A program made the translations under genes and the position numbers. Positions 1 through 8,415 of a DNA stretch of 64,000 nucleotides are shown here, one piece after another; within the stretch, counting starts at the first letter, position 1, and the number at the start of each line of letters is the position of its first letter. The notes under the pieces were generated by a model. It made no database searches, was not told the origin of the DNA, and saw nothing but the letters and a program-made list of their open reading frames with translations. Source of the stretch: Caldilineae bacterium (GTDB taxonomy: Bacteria; Chloroflexota; Anaerolineae; JAAEKA01); NCBI GenBank assembly GCA_020634555.1, contig JACKBK010000007.1:1-64000 (forward strand). Direction: 5' to 3'.

Positions 1-768
1 CGCATCGGTGATTGGCAAACAGCCGCCTTCACGCGACAAAACGTCGAATGTGTTTACTTCGAACACGTCCTGCAGATAGGTCTCCAACGCCGAGCGCGCC
101 TCGGCGCCGGACAGGCGCGCGTCCGTGAATGCGGTGTATTCCACCAGCGCCCGGTTCGGGGCAAAAGGCAGTACATAGAAGAAGCGCAGATCGCCGTTCT
201 GGGGCGTACGGAAATCCATAAAGGTCACGACATCCGGTTCGAATACATCGTGCTCCGTTTCGACCTCCCAGCCGAGGAACGAGAGGTTGAGTCGTGTGGC
301 GCTGTTGCCGCTCGCCATGGCAGGATATCCGGGCGTTAGCGTGCTGTCGAACACCCACGTACCCTGCACCAGGGCGTCGTCCATTCTGACGGTCGCGGTT
401 CGGTCGCCGTCCTCGATGGTGTCAATGTGGGCATCAAGAAACTCCACCGCGCCGAACCTCTCCATGATTCGGCGGGCGCAGCGATAGAAATCGCCGCCAC
501 GCATCGTGTGGTAGCTGTATTCGCCCAGATCCAGGCAGCGTTCGCCTTGCCGGCCAACAACCCGCAGCCGCCGCCATGATCTGGAAGTTGCGGAAGCAAA
601 CAGGTCCGGCTCCTGACTCCAGAAGCTGAATGTGCGGTCGTGCTTGCTCTTGTCCGCATGATCGATGACCAGAATCGGCCGGGCGCGCAACGTGCTCCTG
701 GCAAGCCGGCACGCCAGGCTCAGTCCGGCCAGCCCGCCGCCGGCCATGATGTAGTCGTAGTGTTTCAC
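1..768 (-). CDS. Lycopene cyclase (partial, runs off the left edge)
   Basis: Carotenoid biosynthesis: flavoprotein cyclases of this family form the terminal rings of lycopene at the membrane. The visible 256 residues start at a GTG (766-768) and open with an FAD-binding Rossmann signature around residues 7-20 (AGGGLAGLSLACRLA), followed by a typical family segment (DHADKSKHDRTFSFW) and a later GYPAMASG stretch. The frame stays open to base 1, so the C-terminus lies outside. A purine-rich GGTGGAG lies about 15 bases upstream of the GTG, further than ideal. Just upstream is the terminator of the proline dehydrogenase gene, so this is probably a separate unit. The CrtY/CrtL-type assignment rests on sequence memory; another FAD-dependent oxidoreductase is less likely. 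Confidence 0.8.
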   Translation of the reverse strand, partial: MKHYDYIMAGGGLAGLSLACRLARSTLRARPILVIDHADKSKHDRTFSFWSQEPDLFASATSRSWRRLRVVGRQGERCLDLGEYSYHTMRGGDFYRCARRIMERFGAVEFLDAHIDTIEDGDRTATVRMDDALVQGTWVFDSTLTPGYPAMASGNSATRLNLSFLGWEVETEHDVFEPDVVTFMDFRTPQNGDLRFFYVLPFAPNRALVEYTAFTDARLSGAEARSALETYLQDVFEVNTFDVLSREGGCLPITDA

Positions 769-874
769 AGGAAATCCAGCGCTCCACCCACAATTGTCCT
801 ATGTCCCGGAGCCGCGCGCCATGATGCGCGTCATATCGCGTGTTAACAACGTGTAAAGCGTGTAAAGCCGGCTC

Positions 875-914
875 AATAAAAGGACAGGCAGTCCTCGGAG
901 GACTGCCTGTTCCT
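875..914 (-). terminator. Rho-independent terminator after proline dehydrogenase
   Basis: A 16-base perfect stem (881-896 with 899-914) is followed on the minus strand by TTTTATT. It lies about 25 bases past the proline dehydrogenase stop. Confidence 0.85.
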
Positions 915-938
915 GAACGCAAGTGCTGAACGCTGGCG

Positions 939-1877
939 TCAATTGCCAAACATGGCGCGCGCGAAGAAGACCACGTTGGCCGGCCGTTCGGCCAGGCGGC
1001 GCATGTAGTACGGATACCAGCGCGTCCCGTAGGGGATGTAGACGCGCATGCGGTAGCCCTGATCAGCCAACTGCTGTTGCAGGTCGCGGCGAATGCCATA
1101 GAGCATCTGGAACTCGAAGCGGTCTGGTGTGATGCCGTGGGTGTAGGCGTAGGCCTTGGTCCAGTTGATGATCATGTGGTCGTGGCTGGCCAGTGCGGGG
1201 TAGGTGCCTGGGTACGCATCGCGGCTGTCGAGCATGAATTTCATCAGCGACACCAGGCTGCGGTCCACATCTGCCTTCTCCTGCCAGGCAACCGCGGGCG
1301 GCTCGTCGTAGGCACCCTTGCACAGCCGCAGATGCGCCTGCCCCTCCTCCATCAAGCGACACACATCGCTCTCGGTGCGGAATAGGTAGGCCTGCAGCAC
1401 CAGCCCGGTGTTGTCGAATTCGCCGCGCAGCCTCCGGTAGATTGCGATGGTGCGGTCGGTGACCGGCGAGTCTTCCATGTCGATGCGCACGAAGTTGCCG
1501 AGATCGGCGGCCATTTGCACGATGCGGCGCACGTTCTGGTAGCAGAACTCGTCATCCACCGCCAGCCCCATTCCTGTCAGCTTGATGGAGATGTTGGCAT
1601 CCACACGAGCCTGGTGGATGGCGCGGAGAGCGCGGATGTACTCATCGGCGTTGGCACGCGCTTCAGCCTCGCTGTGAACGTGCTCGCCCAAAAAATCGAG
1701 GGTGGCGACCATGCCGGCCGCGTTAGTTGCGCGGATCGCGTCGATCGCGTCCTCCAGCCGCTCGCCGGCTATGAATCGTCGCGCCGCCCGCCGGCTGACC
1801 GGAAAACCGACGATAAGGTCTTGCAATTGCGGGCTTTTGGACAGGGCAATGAAGAAGTGACGAAGGGGTGATGCCAT
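939..1877 (-). CDS. Proline dehydrogenase (monofunctional PutA domain)
   Basis: FAD-dependent oxidation of proline to pyrroline-5-carboxylate, the first step of proline catabolism. The protein has 312 residues, typical of stand-alone bacterial PRODH enzymes. Family segments include DANISIKLTGMGL, VRIDMEDS, LRLCKGAYDEP, a GITPDRFEFQMLYGIR block and the C-terminal YIPYGTRWYPYYMRRLAERP that binds substrate carboxylate and FAD. I chose the ATG at 1877 because AAAGGAG precedes it by five bases; the frame stays open upstream but has no comparable site. The second enzyme of the pathway, P5C dehydrogenase, is not nearby. Confidence 0.93.
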   Translation of the reverse strand: MASPLRHFFIALSKSPQLQDLIVGFPVSRRAARRFIAGERLEDAIDAIRATNAAGMVATLDFLGEHVHSEAEARANADEYIRALRAIHQARVDANISIKLTGMGLAVDDEFCYQNVRRIVQMAADLGNFVRIDMEDSPVTDRTIAIYRRLRGEFDNTGLVLQAYLFRTESDVCRLMEEGQAHLRLCKGAYDEPPAVAWQEKADVDRSLVSLMKFMLDSRDAYPGTYPALASHDHMIINWTKAYAYTHGITPDRFEFQMLYGIRRDLQQQLADQGYRMRVYIPYGTRWYPYYMRRLAERPANVVFFARAMFGN

Positions 1878-2005
1878 GGGGGCTCCTTTGCCAGGAATGG
1901 GTTCGAGAAGTGCATGCATAAAGATTATAGAAGAAAGCCTTGGCACCGTCAACAACGGATCGGACGCGCGTCCGGCGTGCCTGGCCGAAAAACGGAAATT
2001 GGGGG

Positions 2006-2033
2006 TTGACATGACCAACAAGTATGGTACAAT
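2006..2033 (+). promoter_or_regulatory. Sigma-70-like promoter of the small secreted protein
   Basis: TTGACA at 2006-2011 and TACAAT at 2028-2033 are separated by 16 bases, with an AT-rich surrounding. The start codon lies 53 bases downstream, after an AAAGGAGG ribosome binding site (2072-2079). Confidence 0.75.
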
Positions 2034-2086
2034 TGTGCCACGATCTGGCAACCATTTGGTGACTAACGAACAAAGGAGGATTTTAC

Positions 2087-2383
2087 GTGAAGACCAGACT
2101 CGCAACCGTTGTGCTGATTGTTGTCCTAATCCTGGCAGCGACTGCCATCCCAGCTTCGGCCAACCCACCCGATGCCGCCTGCTGGGGACAAGCATCGGCG
2201 GCATTTGCTCAAACAGGCGAAATGGGACAGCATGCCAGCGAGCAACCAACGCCACGCTTGGGACTTCGCAACTTGGCTCGGGCTCTTTATGATGCTGGCG
2301 ACATTCCTCAACCTTCCATGACTGCGCTAGGCATATTTGTGGCCACCGAGCTAGGCCTGTCGATCGAGGCTTGTGGCACCTAG
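2087..2383 (+). CDS. Small secreted protein of unknown function
   Basis: A 98-residue protein starting at GTG, seven bases after a perfect AAAGGAGG. Residues 1-25 form a signal peptide (MKTRLATVVLIVVLILAATA, then IPASA). The mature part is about 73 residues, with two cysteines (CWGQASAAFAQTGEMG near its start and a C-terminal EACGT) that could form a disulfide. It is a single-gene unit with its own strong promoter and terminator, suggesting high expression. I recognise no domain. Confidence 0.75.
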   Translation: MKTRLATVVLIVVLILAATAIPASANPPDAACWGQASAAFAQTGEMGQHASEQPTPRLGLRNLARALYDAGDIPQPSMTALGIFVATELGLSIEACGT

Positions 2384-2413
2384 TACCGCGCATTATGCGG
2401 TAGCCAACCCTAC

Positions 2414-2454
2414 AAGAAGAGCGCCCGGCTTGCAAGCCGGGCGCTTCTTTTATT
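2414..2454 (+). terminator. Rho-independent terminator
   Basis: A GC-rich stem (GCGCCCGGCTTG with its complement) flanked by AAGAAGA and TTCTTTTATT, about 30 bases after the stop of the small secreted protein. The flanking A and T runs mean it could work in both directions. Confidence 0.88.
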
Positions 2455-2840
2455 GTACGTTAAGACCAAAGATTGCATTGAAGCAACGCCACTTTGAAAC
2501 CAAGGGTTAGTCGAGATGCTCTCAACGCATCGTCGATGGCCTACAAACTCTTGGTTCCTATCAGAAATTGCTTCATTGCTCGTTGAGAGCGGATTCCTGC
2601 CTTCGCGAGGACACCTGTATGGCTTGCACACCCTGGCTGCTAAACCAGAGCACAAGCATGGCTCCGAGAGGCGGAGTCACCACAGCCACAGACTATCCCA
2701 AGAAAACGAGCGGCCAGGTAACTATCGGGTCGCCCGTTCACGCCTTTGACGTTCCCGCGGCAGTATGTTACACTCCTGGCGTCCTATAGCATCGCCACCA
2801 GGCTCTACTCGCCTGTCACCGCACTCAGGAGGCGCGCCCC
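2455..2840 (+). other. Intergenic region, 386 bases, with a promoter candidate
   Basis: No convincing gene. A degenerate copy of the GATTCCTGCCTTCGCGAGG hairpin core seen elsewhere in the window lies near 2591-2611. A promoter candidate, TTGACG (2746-2751) and TACACT (2769-2774) with a 17-base spacer, precedes the hydrolase-like gene. A GGAGG motif lies at 2828-2832. Confidence 0.5.
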
Positions 2841-5690
2841 ATGCGCATCGCAGATTTCCCACGACCCAAGGACGACAACGGCCGGGGACTCCATTGGTCT
2901 ACCCTGCTCTATCACACCGCCGTGTCACCCAACATCGACTACTGGGTCGAGCAGTTGGTCGCGATGAAGATCAAGTGGCTCAAGGTGTTGGACGACGGCG
3001 GCGGCTCCGCGCTGGAGTTCTGCCGCAAGCTGGTGGACGCGGACATCATGCCGGTTGTCCGCTTCTACTTCTCCCAGCTTAATCCCCACCATATGACCTC
3101 GCGCGAGTTCGACACCGTCAGTCGTTATGTCGAGTTTGGCGCCCGCTACTTCGAGGCCAACAACGAGCCGGATCTGCCAGCCGAATGGCGTGACAACCGG
3201 CGTCCGCCAAACTGGCTGGACATCGTGGTCGAGAACTTCATCCGCGACGCGGACGGCGTGTTGAGCCGCGGCGGGCTGCTGGCCCTGCCAGCCATGGGGC
3301 CGGGGTCCAGAGACAACCCGGTCACGCGGGTCGTCCAGAAGGGCCGGCGCGACCTGTTCGAAAACGGCTGCTGGGTCGCCATCCACAACTACACCCTCAA
3401 CCATCCGCTGGACTACCCCGACGACCCGGTGAACCAGGCCGGCCAGCCGCTGACGCAGGACGAATACGATGAACTGGCAGCCTGGGAGTACAGCGACCTG
3501 ACCTTCGACGAGATCGTGGCACAGGGGATACCGGTCAGCGCAGAGGACTACGGCAAATTCAACCGCTGGGGATGGGATGGCCGGCCGATGTCGATGATCA
3601 ACGAAACTCGAATGCGCAACCAGAACCCCGGCGCAACGATCTTTGACGACTCCAACTGCTTCCGCGGCTATGAAGCGGCCGGCAAAATGCTCCACGACGC
3701 GCTGGACTTCTATGTGCCGGTGATCAGCACCGAAGGCGGTGCGGTGGTAGGTTGGGGCGACGACAACCGCTACGCGAAAGTGAACCCCACCACCCACAAA
3801 CAATGGATGCTGGAGATCACTCGTTACATGCAGAGCCGCGCGCCCGATTGGTATTTCTCCTGCTGCACCTGGCTGATCGCCTCGAAAGCGCTGGGCGACT
3901 TCAACCCCACCTGGGACCAGATGTCGTGGTACACCAACGCCTGGGACTTGCAGTTTGGCCTCAGCGGGCAATTGCCGGTAGTGAAAGCGCTGAAGGACGA
4001 ACCTTCTGTCGTCCGGCCGGAGCTGCAATCCGGCGACAGCGCCATCCACGGCATCGTGAGGCGCAGCGACAGCCAGCCGGCCGGCAGCGTTTTCCTGCGG
4101 CTTACCGGGCCAGGCGTTGACATGTCTACCCACAGCGCGGCCGACGGCAGCTACCGCTTCGACAACCTGGCGGCCGGCAGCTATCGGATCGTGTCCGGCA
4201 ACGCGGTGCTGCAAGAAAACATCGACCTGGGCGAAAGCCAGGATTTGGAGATCGATCTTACCGTTGAGCAGGGCCAGCAGAGCCGCATCGAAGGGACCAT
4301 CCTGGACACCGCCGGACAGCCGCGAGCCGGGTTGGACGTCACCGTGGGCCGCCTGTCCGAGCAACTGGCGGCGGTCAGCACAGACGCCGATGGACGCTAC
4401 GCGGTGGGCAGCCTGCCGGCTGGCTCGTACTGGGTAAGCACAGACGCTGGCAACGCAGCCGTGGCCGGCATCGTGCTGGATGGCTTCGCCAGCCGCACCG
4501 TCAACCTGACCGTACCCGCCGCCACCGGCAGCCGCTACGCTGTCGTCACCAAGCGGCTGCTGGACCGGGCCGAGACCGGTAACCGGCGCATGTTCTACGG
4601 CGTCGTGCAAGATGAAGCCGGAGCCGGGCTGGACGGCGTTACTGTGCAGATGTCGTGGCCTGACGCACAGTCCAACGCCGATTTCCCGACCGTTGTCACA
4701 CCCAAGGATCGCTTCAAGCCGGCCGGCAATTTCGAGTTTCTGCACAGCCCCGGCGAGTTCATCCTTAGCGTGGTTGATCCACAGATCCCCAGCGACAGCG
4801 CCGAGGGCCTCAAGACCAGCAACATACCCGGCCGCGAGGGGGATCCGATCACCTGGGAGGTCAATTTTCAGCGGCAAGCTGTGGGCGCTGCCCCAGGAAC
4901 AGCCAGCCTGGGCGGCGTCATCGAGAACGGCGCCGGATTTGGTCTGACTCTCTGGCAGGGCGCGCAGGCAGGACAGCCAGGCGCGCGCAGCTGGGCCGTG
5001 GTACTGCCAGACGACGGGAGCTACGACTTCCAGACGCTGCCGGCCGGCCGCTACACCCTGGAACTGGAGGGGCATGGCGAGATCCATCATCTCGATCTGG
5101 CTGAGGGCCAGTCGGCCGCCTTCGATTTCACAGTCGGCGAGCCACCACCGCCGCCGCCACCGCCGCCAACCACCGGTGCGTTGGCGGGAACGCTGACCAC
5201 CCACAGCGGCGACCCGGCCCCCGATCGCGTCGTGCAGCTCTTCCTCGACGGCGTGCAGGCCGCCAGCGCCACCACTGAGGCAGCCGGCCGCTTCCGTTTC
5301 GAGGAGCTGGAACCGGGCCTGTATCGCGTCGATGTCGAGGGCGTTGGAACGCTGGCCGAGAACGTCAGCATCGCTGGCGGCGTGACCGGCAGCATCACCC
5401 TGGCGCTGCCGGAGCCGGTGGCCACAACCAAACCGCTGGCCCGCTATCTGCTGTTGCCGGCAACTGAAGACGGGCGACAGTTGCTCGATCTGCTGTTGCC
5501 CTACATTCGCGCCCACGGCGTCACCGCCGGCGTGCGTCTCAGCGAGGCAGGGCACGCGGATGCGGTGGACATCGTGGGCGGCGAGGAGGTAGCCAGCGCG
5601 GACGAGGAGCAGGCGCTGCGCGACGGCGGCAGCGTCGTCACCCGCCTGCCGGCCGACCCGTTCGAACTGGCGGAGGTACTGGAGCTATGA
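2841..5690 (+). CDS. Clan GH-A-like hydrolase with carboxypeptidase-regulatory-like domains
   Basis: A 949-residue protein without a visible signal peptide. Residues 1-390 look like a (beta/alpha)8 glycoside hydrolase of clan GH-A: an NEP motif gives a candidate acid/base Glu109 (FEANNEPDLP) and ISTEGG gives a candidate nucleophile Glu298. From about residue 400 follow several beta-sandwich repeats of the carboxypeptidase-regulatory/Cna-B type, recognisable by DGSYRFDNLAAGSYRI, DGRYAVGSLPAGSYWV, DGSYDFQTLPAGRYTL and GRFRFEELEPGLYRV. A run of eight prolines sits near residue 774. The last 85 residues form a separate alpha/beta-looking domain shared with the next gene. ATG at 2841 follows GGAGG. 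It overlaps the next gene by ATGA. Substrate unknown; the hydrolase assignment is by motif only. Confidence 0.7.
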   Translation: MRIADFPRPKDDNGRGLHWSTLLYHTAVSPNIDYWVEQLVAMKIKWLKVLDDGGGSALEFCRKLVDADIMPVVRFYFSQLNPHHMTSREFDTVSRYVEFGARYFEANNEPDLPAEWRDNRRPPNWLDIVVENFIRDADGVLSRGGLLALPAMGPGSRDNPVTRVVQKGRRDLFENGCWVAIHNYTLNHPLDYPDDPVNQAGQPLTQDEYDELAAWEYSDLTFDEIVAQGIPVSAEDYGKFNRWGWDGRPMSMINETRMRNQNPGATIFDDSNCFRGYEAAGKMLHDALDFYVPVISTEGGAVVGWGDDNRYAKVNPTTHKQWMLEITRYMQSRAPDWYFSCCTWLIASKALGDFNPTWDQMSWYTNAWDLQFGLSGQLPVVKALKDEPSVVRPELQSGDSAIHGIVRRSDSQPAGSVFLRLTGPGVDMSTHSAADGSYRFDNLAAGSYRIVSGNAVLQENIDLGESQDLEIDLTVEQGQQSRIEGTILDTAGQPRAGLDVTVGRLSEQLAAVSTDADGRYAVGSLPAGSYWVSTDAGNAAVAGIVLDGFASRTVNLTVPAATGSRYAVVTKRLLDRAETGNRRMFYGVVQDEAGAGLDGVTVQMSWPDAQSNADFPTVVTPKDRFKPAGNFEFLHSPGEFILSVVDPQIPSDSAEGLKTSNIPGREGDPITWEVNFQRQAVGAAPGTASLGGVIENGAGFGLTLWQGAQAGQPGARSWAVVLPDDGSYDFQTLPAGRYTLELEGHGEIHHLDLAEGQSAAFDFTVGEPPPPPPPPPTTGALAGTLTTHSGDPAPDRVVQLFLDGVQAASATTEAAGRFRFEELEPGLYRVDVEGVGTLAENVSIAGGVTGSITLALPEPVATTKPLARYLLLPATEDGRQLLDLLLPYIRAHGVTAGVRLSEAGHADAVDIVGGEEVASADEEQALRDGGSVVTRLPADPFELAEVLEL

Positions 5691-6874
5691 CCACATCGCT
5701 AAAGCGCCTGCTGCTCTGGTTGAGCGGTGCGCCTGAGGAACAACGGGTACCGGACGAAGGGGCCGCGCAGGGCGCTGACAAAGCCGCCCCGCCGCCTGCC
5801 GCCCCAGTTGAGCCGGCAGTGGAGTTCCTGGCAGCGACGCCCGCTCCTGTGCCGGTAGCCGCGCTGCCCGTCAACGAAACCACGCTCGACGCTCAAGAGG
5901 TGCATGTGACTGTAGAACCTATCAACGATGCAACGGCCTACGGCGTGGAGATCACCGCCGCGGAGGTGTTGCCCGGCGCAGCCTATTGGCGCGCGATTCG
6001 AGTGCATCACCTGACGCCGGCCGAGAACCACGGCAACCACCACATCTTCCTGGACGCGCTGGACGAGGCGGGCGTTCGCATCGACGGCGCCAAAGCGCGG
6101 GTCACCTGGCCGGCCGGCGAGCAGACGATCACCGTGGACAAGCCGCCCAGCGAGCCGGGCGCTAACTTCCCGATGTGGAAGTGGCAGATCTGTGCGATCG
6201 AGATGCTGGACCTCCCCAGCGACCAGGTCACCAACCTGCACACCGGCCACCCCGACGAGCCACCCGGCACCGGCAACACCCTGTTCCACCACTCGTTTCA
6301 GGTCGATTTCCAGCGATCGGTCAAGGCATCGTCGAGCAGCGGGAGCGTGATCAGCGGCACGGTAGCCAACGGCGCCGGCCGCCGGGTGCTGTTGACACTG
6401 GACGGCGAGATCATCGCCCGCAACGAGGTGGACGCCGGCGGCGAATACCGCTTCGAAAACGTCGGCGCGGGAGAATACGTGCTGGTGGTGGAGGGAACCG
6501 GAGTCTACTCCAACCCGGTGACGGTCGATGGCACCCAGGCCATCGTCGTCGATCTGGAAGTGCCGCCGCCGCTGCCGGCCGGCAAGGTGATGGAGCGCAT
6601 CCTTGTTTTCGGCCCGCCCGGCTCGCCGCGAACCGCGGTGTATCTCTCCCAGGCGCGTCAGGCGCTGCTAACCTACTTGCCCACCTTGGGCTTCGATGCG
6701 GAGGAAGCCGCGCACGCGCAGCACGTGGTCATCGTCGGCGAGCTGCAGGACGTCAGCCAGGAGACGGAGGATGCGCTGGTCGCCACCGGCAGCCAGGTCG
6801 AGCGTGTTCAGGGCGACGCCGAGCAAGTCGCCGCGGGGCTGGAACGTATCCTGAACCTCGGAGAGCCGGTGTAG
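5687..6874 (+). CDS. Partner protein with the same C-terminal domain as the upstream hydrolase-like protein
   Basis: A 395-residue protein translationally coupled to the previous gene (ATGA overlap). A Pro/Ala-rich N-terminus (residues 20-65) precedes a beta-rich domain with a His-rich start (YWRAIRVHHLTPAENHGNHH). Around 215-290 there is one carboxypeptidase-regulatory-like domain (GGEYRFENVGAGEYVLVV). The last about 90 residues (from KVMERILVFGPPG) match the C-terminal domain of the upstream protein in length and pattern: a strand, helix, strand VVIVGE, then DALVATGSQVERV. No signal peptide or membrane segment. Function unknown; the pair probably act together. Confidence 0.7.
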   Translation: MTTSLKRLLLWLSGAPEEQRVPDEGAAQGADKAAPPPAAPVEPAVEFLAATPAPVPVAALPVNETTLDAQEVHVTVEPINDATAYGVEITAAEVLPGAAYWRAIRVHHLTPAENHGNHHIFLDALDEAGVRIDGAKARVTWPAGEQTITVDKPPSEPGANFPMWKWQICAIEMLDLPSDQVTNLHTGHPDEPPGTGNTLFHHSFQVDFQRSVKASSSSGSVISGTVANGAGRRVLLTLDGEIIARNEVDAGGEYRFENVGAGEYVLVVEGTGVYSNPVTVDGTQAIVVDLEVPPPLPAGKVMERILVFGPPGSPRTAVYLSQARQALLTYLPTLGFDAEEAAHAQHVVIVGELQDVSQETEDALVATGSQVERVQGDAEQVAAGLERILNLGEPV

Positions 6875-7012
6875 CGCGGCCAAGCTGACGCAGCGACACG
6901 CGGATTGCGCCCCGGCTAATCCACATTTCATCATCACGGGCGGACCAGCATATTATGGTGGGTATCAAACCCATTGTTGGGATAAGTCAGGATCGAGAAG
7001 GAAAGGACGAAG

Positions 7013-7870
7013 ATGTCTGGGAACGATGTACAGACACTAACGGGGAAAATCGCCCTGGTAACAGGCGCTTCCAGAGGGTTGGGCAAAGCAGTTGCTGTTG
7101 AACTTGCCAAGGCCGGTGCGTATGTTATCGTTACGGGTCGGAGCACAAGAGGGCACAGCACCCAAAGTGAGCTGCCTGCTACGACCATCGACGACACAGT
7201 CGATGCAGTTCACGAGGCCGGAGGCAAGGCTGAAGCTGTCAAGTGTGATCATACTGATCCCGTGGCGGTGAAGGCACTTGTCGACTACATCGGGAAACAA
7301 CACGGCAGGCTGGATATCCTCGTCAACAACGCATGGGGCGGACATGATCCCCACGACGAGTCGGAGAGAGGCATCGAAGTCTGGGAAGAGCCGCTGGACC
7401 AGTTCAAAAACATGCTTCTGGCGGGACCGTACTCGGACTATATTACCAGCCTGTTGGTACTCAAGCATCTGATGGGGCCGATCCAAAAAGGTCTCATTAT
7501 TACCACAACCTGGCACACCGCCGAACCGCCCATGTGGCCACCCTATGAGGCCAGCAAGGCTGCAAAAAACCGTTTGGTCTATGTTCTGGGGTATCACCTC
7601 AAAGAGAAGGGCATTCCGGTGATCGCCGTTGCTCCGGCGTGGATGCGAACCGAGTTGATGTTTACTCACCACACCATGGATGAGCTCGAAGGACAGACCG
7701 AGACACCATACTACGCTGCACGAGGTATCGCCGCGTTGGCGAGCGATCCCGATGTCATGCGGTTTACAGGCAAACTCATGGACGTGAGCGACCTGGCTGA
7801 TATCTACGGCGTTACCGACCTGGACGGCTCTCAGCCGCGCTTGAATGCCAAACACCTTGAGTCGTCTTGA
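7013..7870 (+). CDS. Short-chain dehydrogenase/reductase
   Basis: NAD(P)-dependent oxidoreductase of the classical SDR fold, 285 residues. The cofactor motif TGASRGLG lies at residues 17-24, LVNNAWGG holds the NNAG-type motif, and the catalytic pair is Tyr178-Lys182 in PYEASKAAK. An insert of about 15 residues after the first strand and the long NNAWGGHD region resemble DHRS1-like SDRs. The ATG at 7013 follows GAAAGGAC. It stands alone on its strand, and substrate cannot be inferred. Confidence 0.88.
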   Translation: MSGNDVQTLTGKIALVTGASRGLGKAVAVELAKAGAYVIVTGRSTRGHSTQSELPATTIDDTVDAVHEAGGKAEAVKCDHTDPVAVKALVDYIGKQHGRLDILVNNAWGGHDPHDESERGIEVWEEPLDQFKNMLLAGPYSDYITSLLVLKHLMGPIQKGLIITTTWHTAEPPMWPPYEASKAAKNRLVYVLGYHLKEKGIPVIAVAPAWMRTELMFTHHTMDELEGQTETPYYAARGIAALASDPDVMRFTGKLMDVSDLADIYGVTDLDGSQPRLNAKHLESS

Positions 7871-7935
7871 TGTTCCGCCCCGCGGAGTGAACATCCTTTC
7901 GGTTGTGAGATGAGATTGCTTAGGCATCTCTCGCA

Positions 7936-8307
7936 ATGACAGTTCATGGTTTCTTTGTTTACGGTGTACTCAAGGGAAAACTGAAAATATACGAAGCTGC
8001 GGAAGGTATTGATGGACAGCAGTATTCTACAGAAATCGGCCTGATTGACATCTTTGCTATGGAGCAAGCGTCAAACTCGTTTGTAGTAATTGAATTGAAG
8101 AAAGGTCGTCCGTCAGACCAAGTTGTCGGTCAAATTCTTCGATATATGGGTTGGGTCAAGCAGAATCTCTGTACCGACGGTCAAGCGGTTAAAGGTCTTG
8201 TGATTTGCCGAGACCCAGTCCCAAAACTTTCTTACGCTCTCACAATGGTCAACAACATTGATGTCCACTATTATAGTGTGTCGTTCACTTTAAGAAATAT
8301 GCCCTAA
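7936..8307 (+). CDS. NucS/EndoMS-like nuclease domain, N-terminally truncated
   Basis: A 123-residue frame. Residues from about 18 onward match the C-terminal nuclease domain of NucS-like (DUF91, PD-(D/E)XK superfamily) proteins: GQQYSTEIGLIDIFA with the catalytic Asp, VVIELKKGR with the E-x-K pair, and VVGQILRYMGWVKQNL. Full-length NucS has an N-terminal binding domain that is missing here. Residues 1-17 look unrelated, no ribosome binding site is visible, and the upstream 60 bases hold a repeat-like sequence (GAGATTGCTTAGGCATCTCTCGCAATGAC). Base composition is noticeably more AT-rich than its neighbours. Catalytic residues are kept, so it may be a fragment or a stand-alone domain protein. 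Confidence 0.55.
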   Translation: MTVHGFFVYGVLKGKLKIYEAAEGIDGQQYSTEIGLIDIFAMEQASNSFVVIELKKGRPSDQVVGQILRYMGWVKQNLCTDGQAVKGLVICRDPVPKLSYALTMVNNIDVHYYSVSFTLRNMP

Positions 8308-8385
8308 CAAATCGTTCTGGCCGAACAGACCTATGCCGAGCTTGGTGTTCTCACGGTCGGCCGTCGAGCCCGGCACGAGTGGATC

Positions 8386-8403
8386 GCGGGTTTGGAAACC
8401 CGC
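8386..8403 (-). terminator. Possible terminator hairpin after the STAND regulator
   Basis: A perfect 8-base stem, GCGGGTTT with AAACCCGC, 13 bases past the stop. No T tract follows, so termination is uncertain. Confidence 0.4.
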
Positions 8404-8415
8404 CCCACATGATGA

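Noticed and set aside
2568..2789. Possible small gene between the terminator and the hydrolase-like gene
   Set aside because: No ribosome binding site, no domain, and it overlaps the likely promoter of the next gene.
2925..5555. Long open frame on the minus strand opposite the hydrolase-like gene
   Set aside because: It is a mirror of GC-rich codon usage; the plus strand has recognisable domains and a ribosome binding site, while the minus frame shows only low-complexity sequence.
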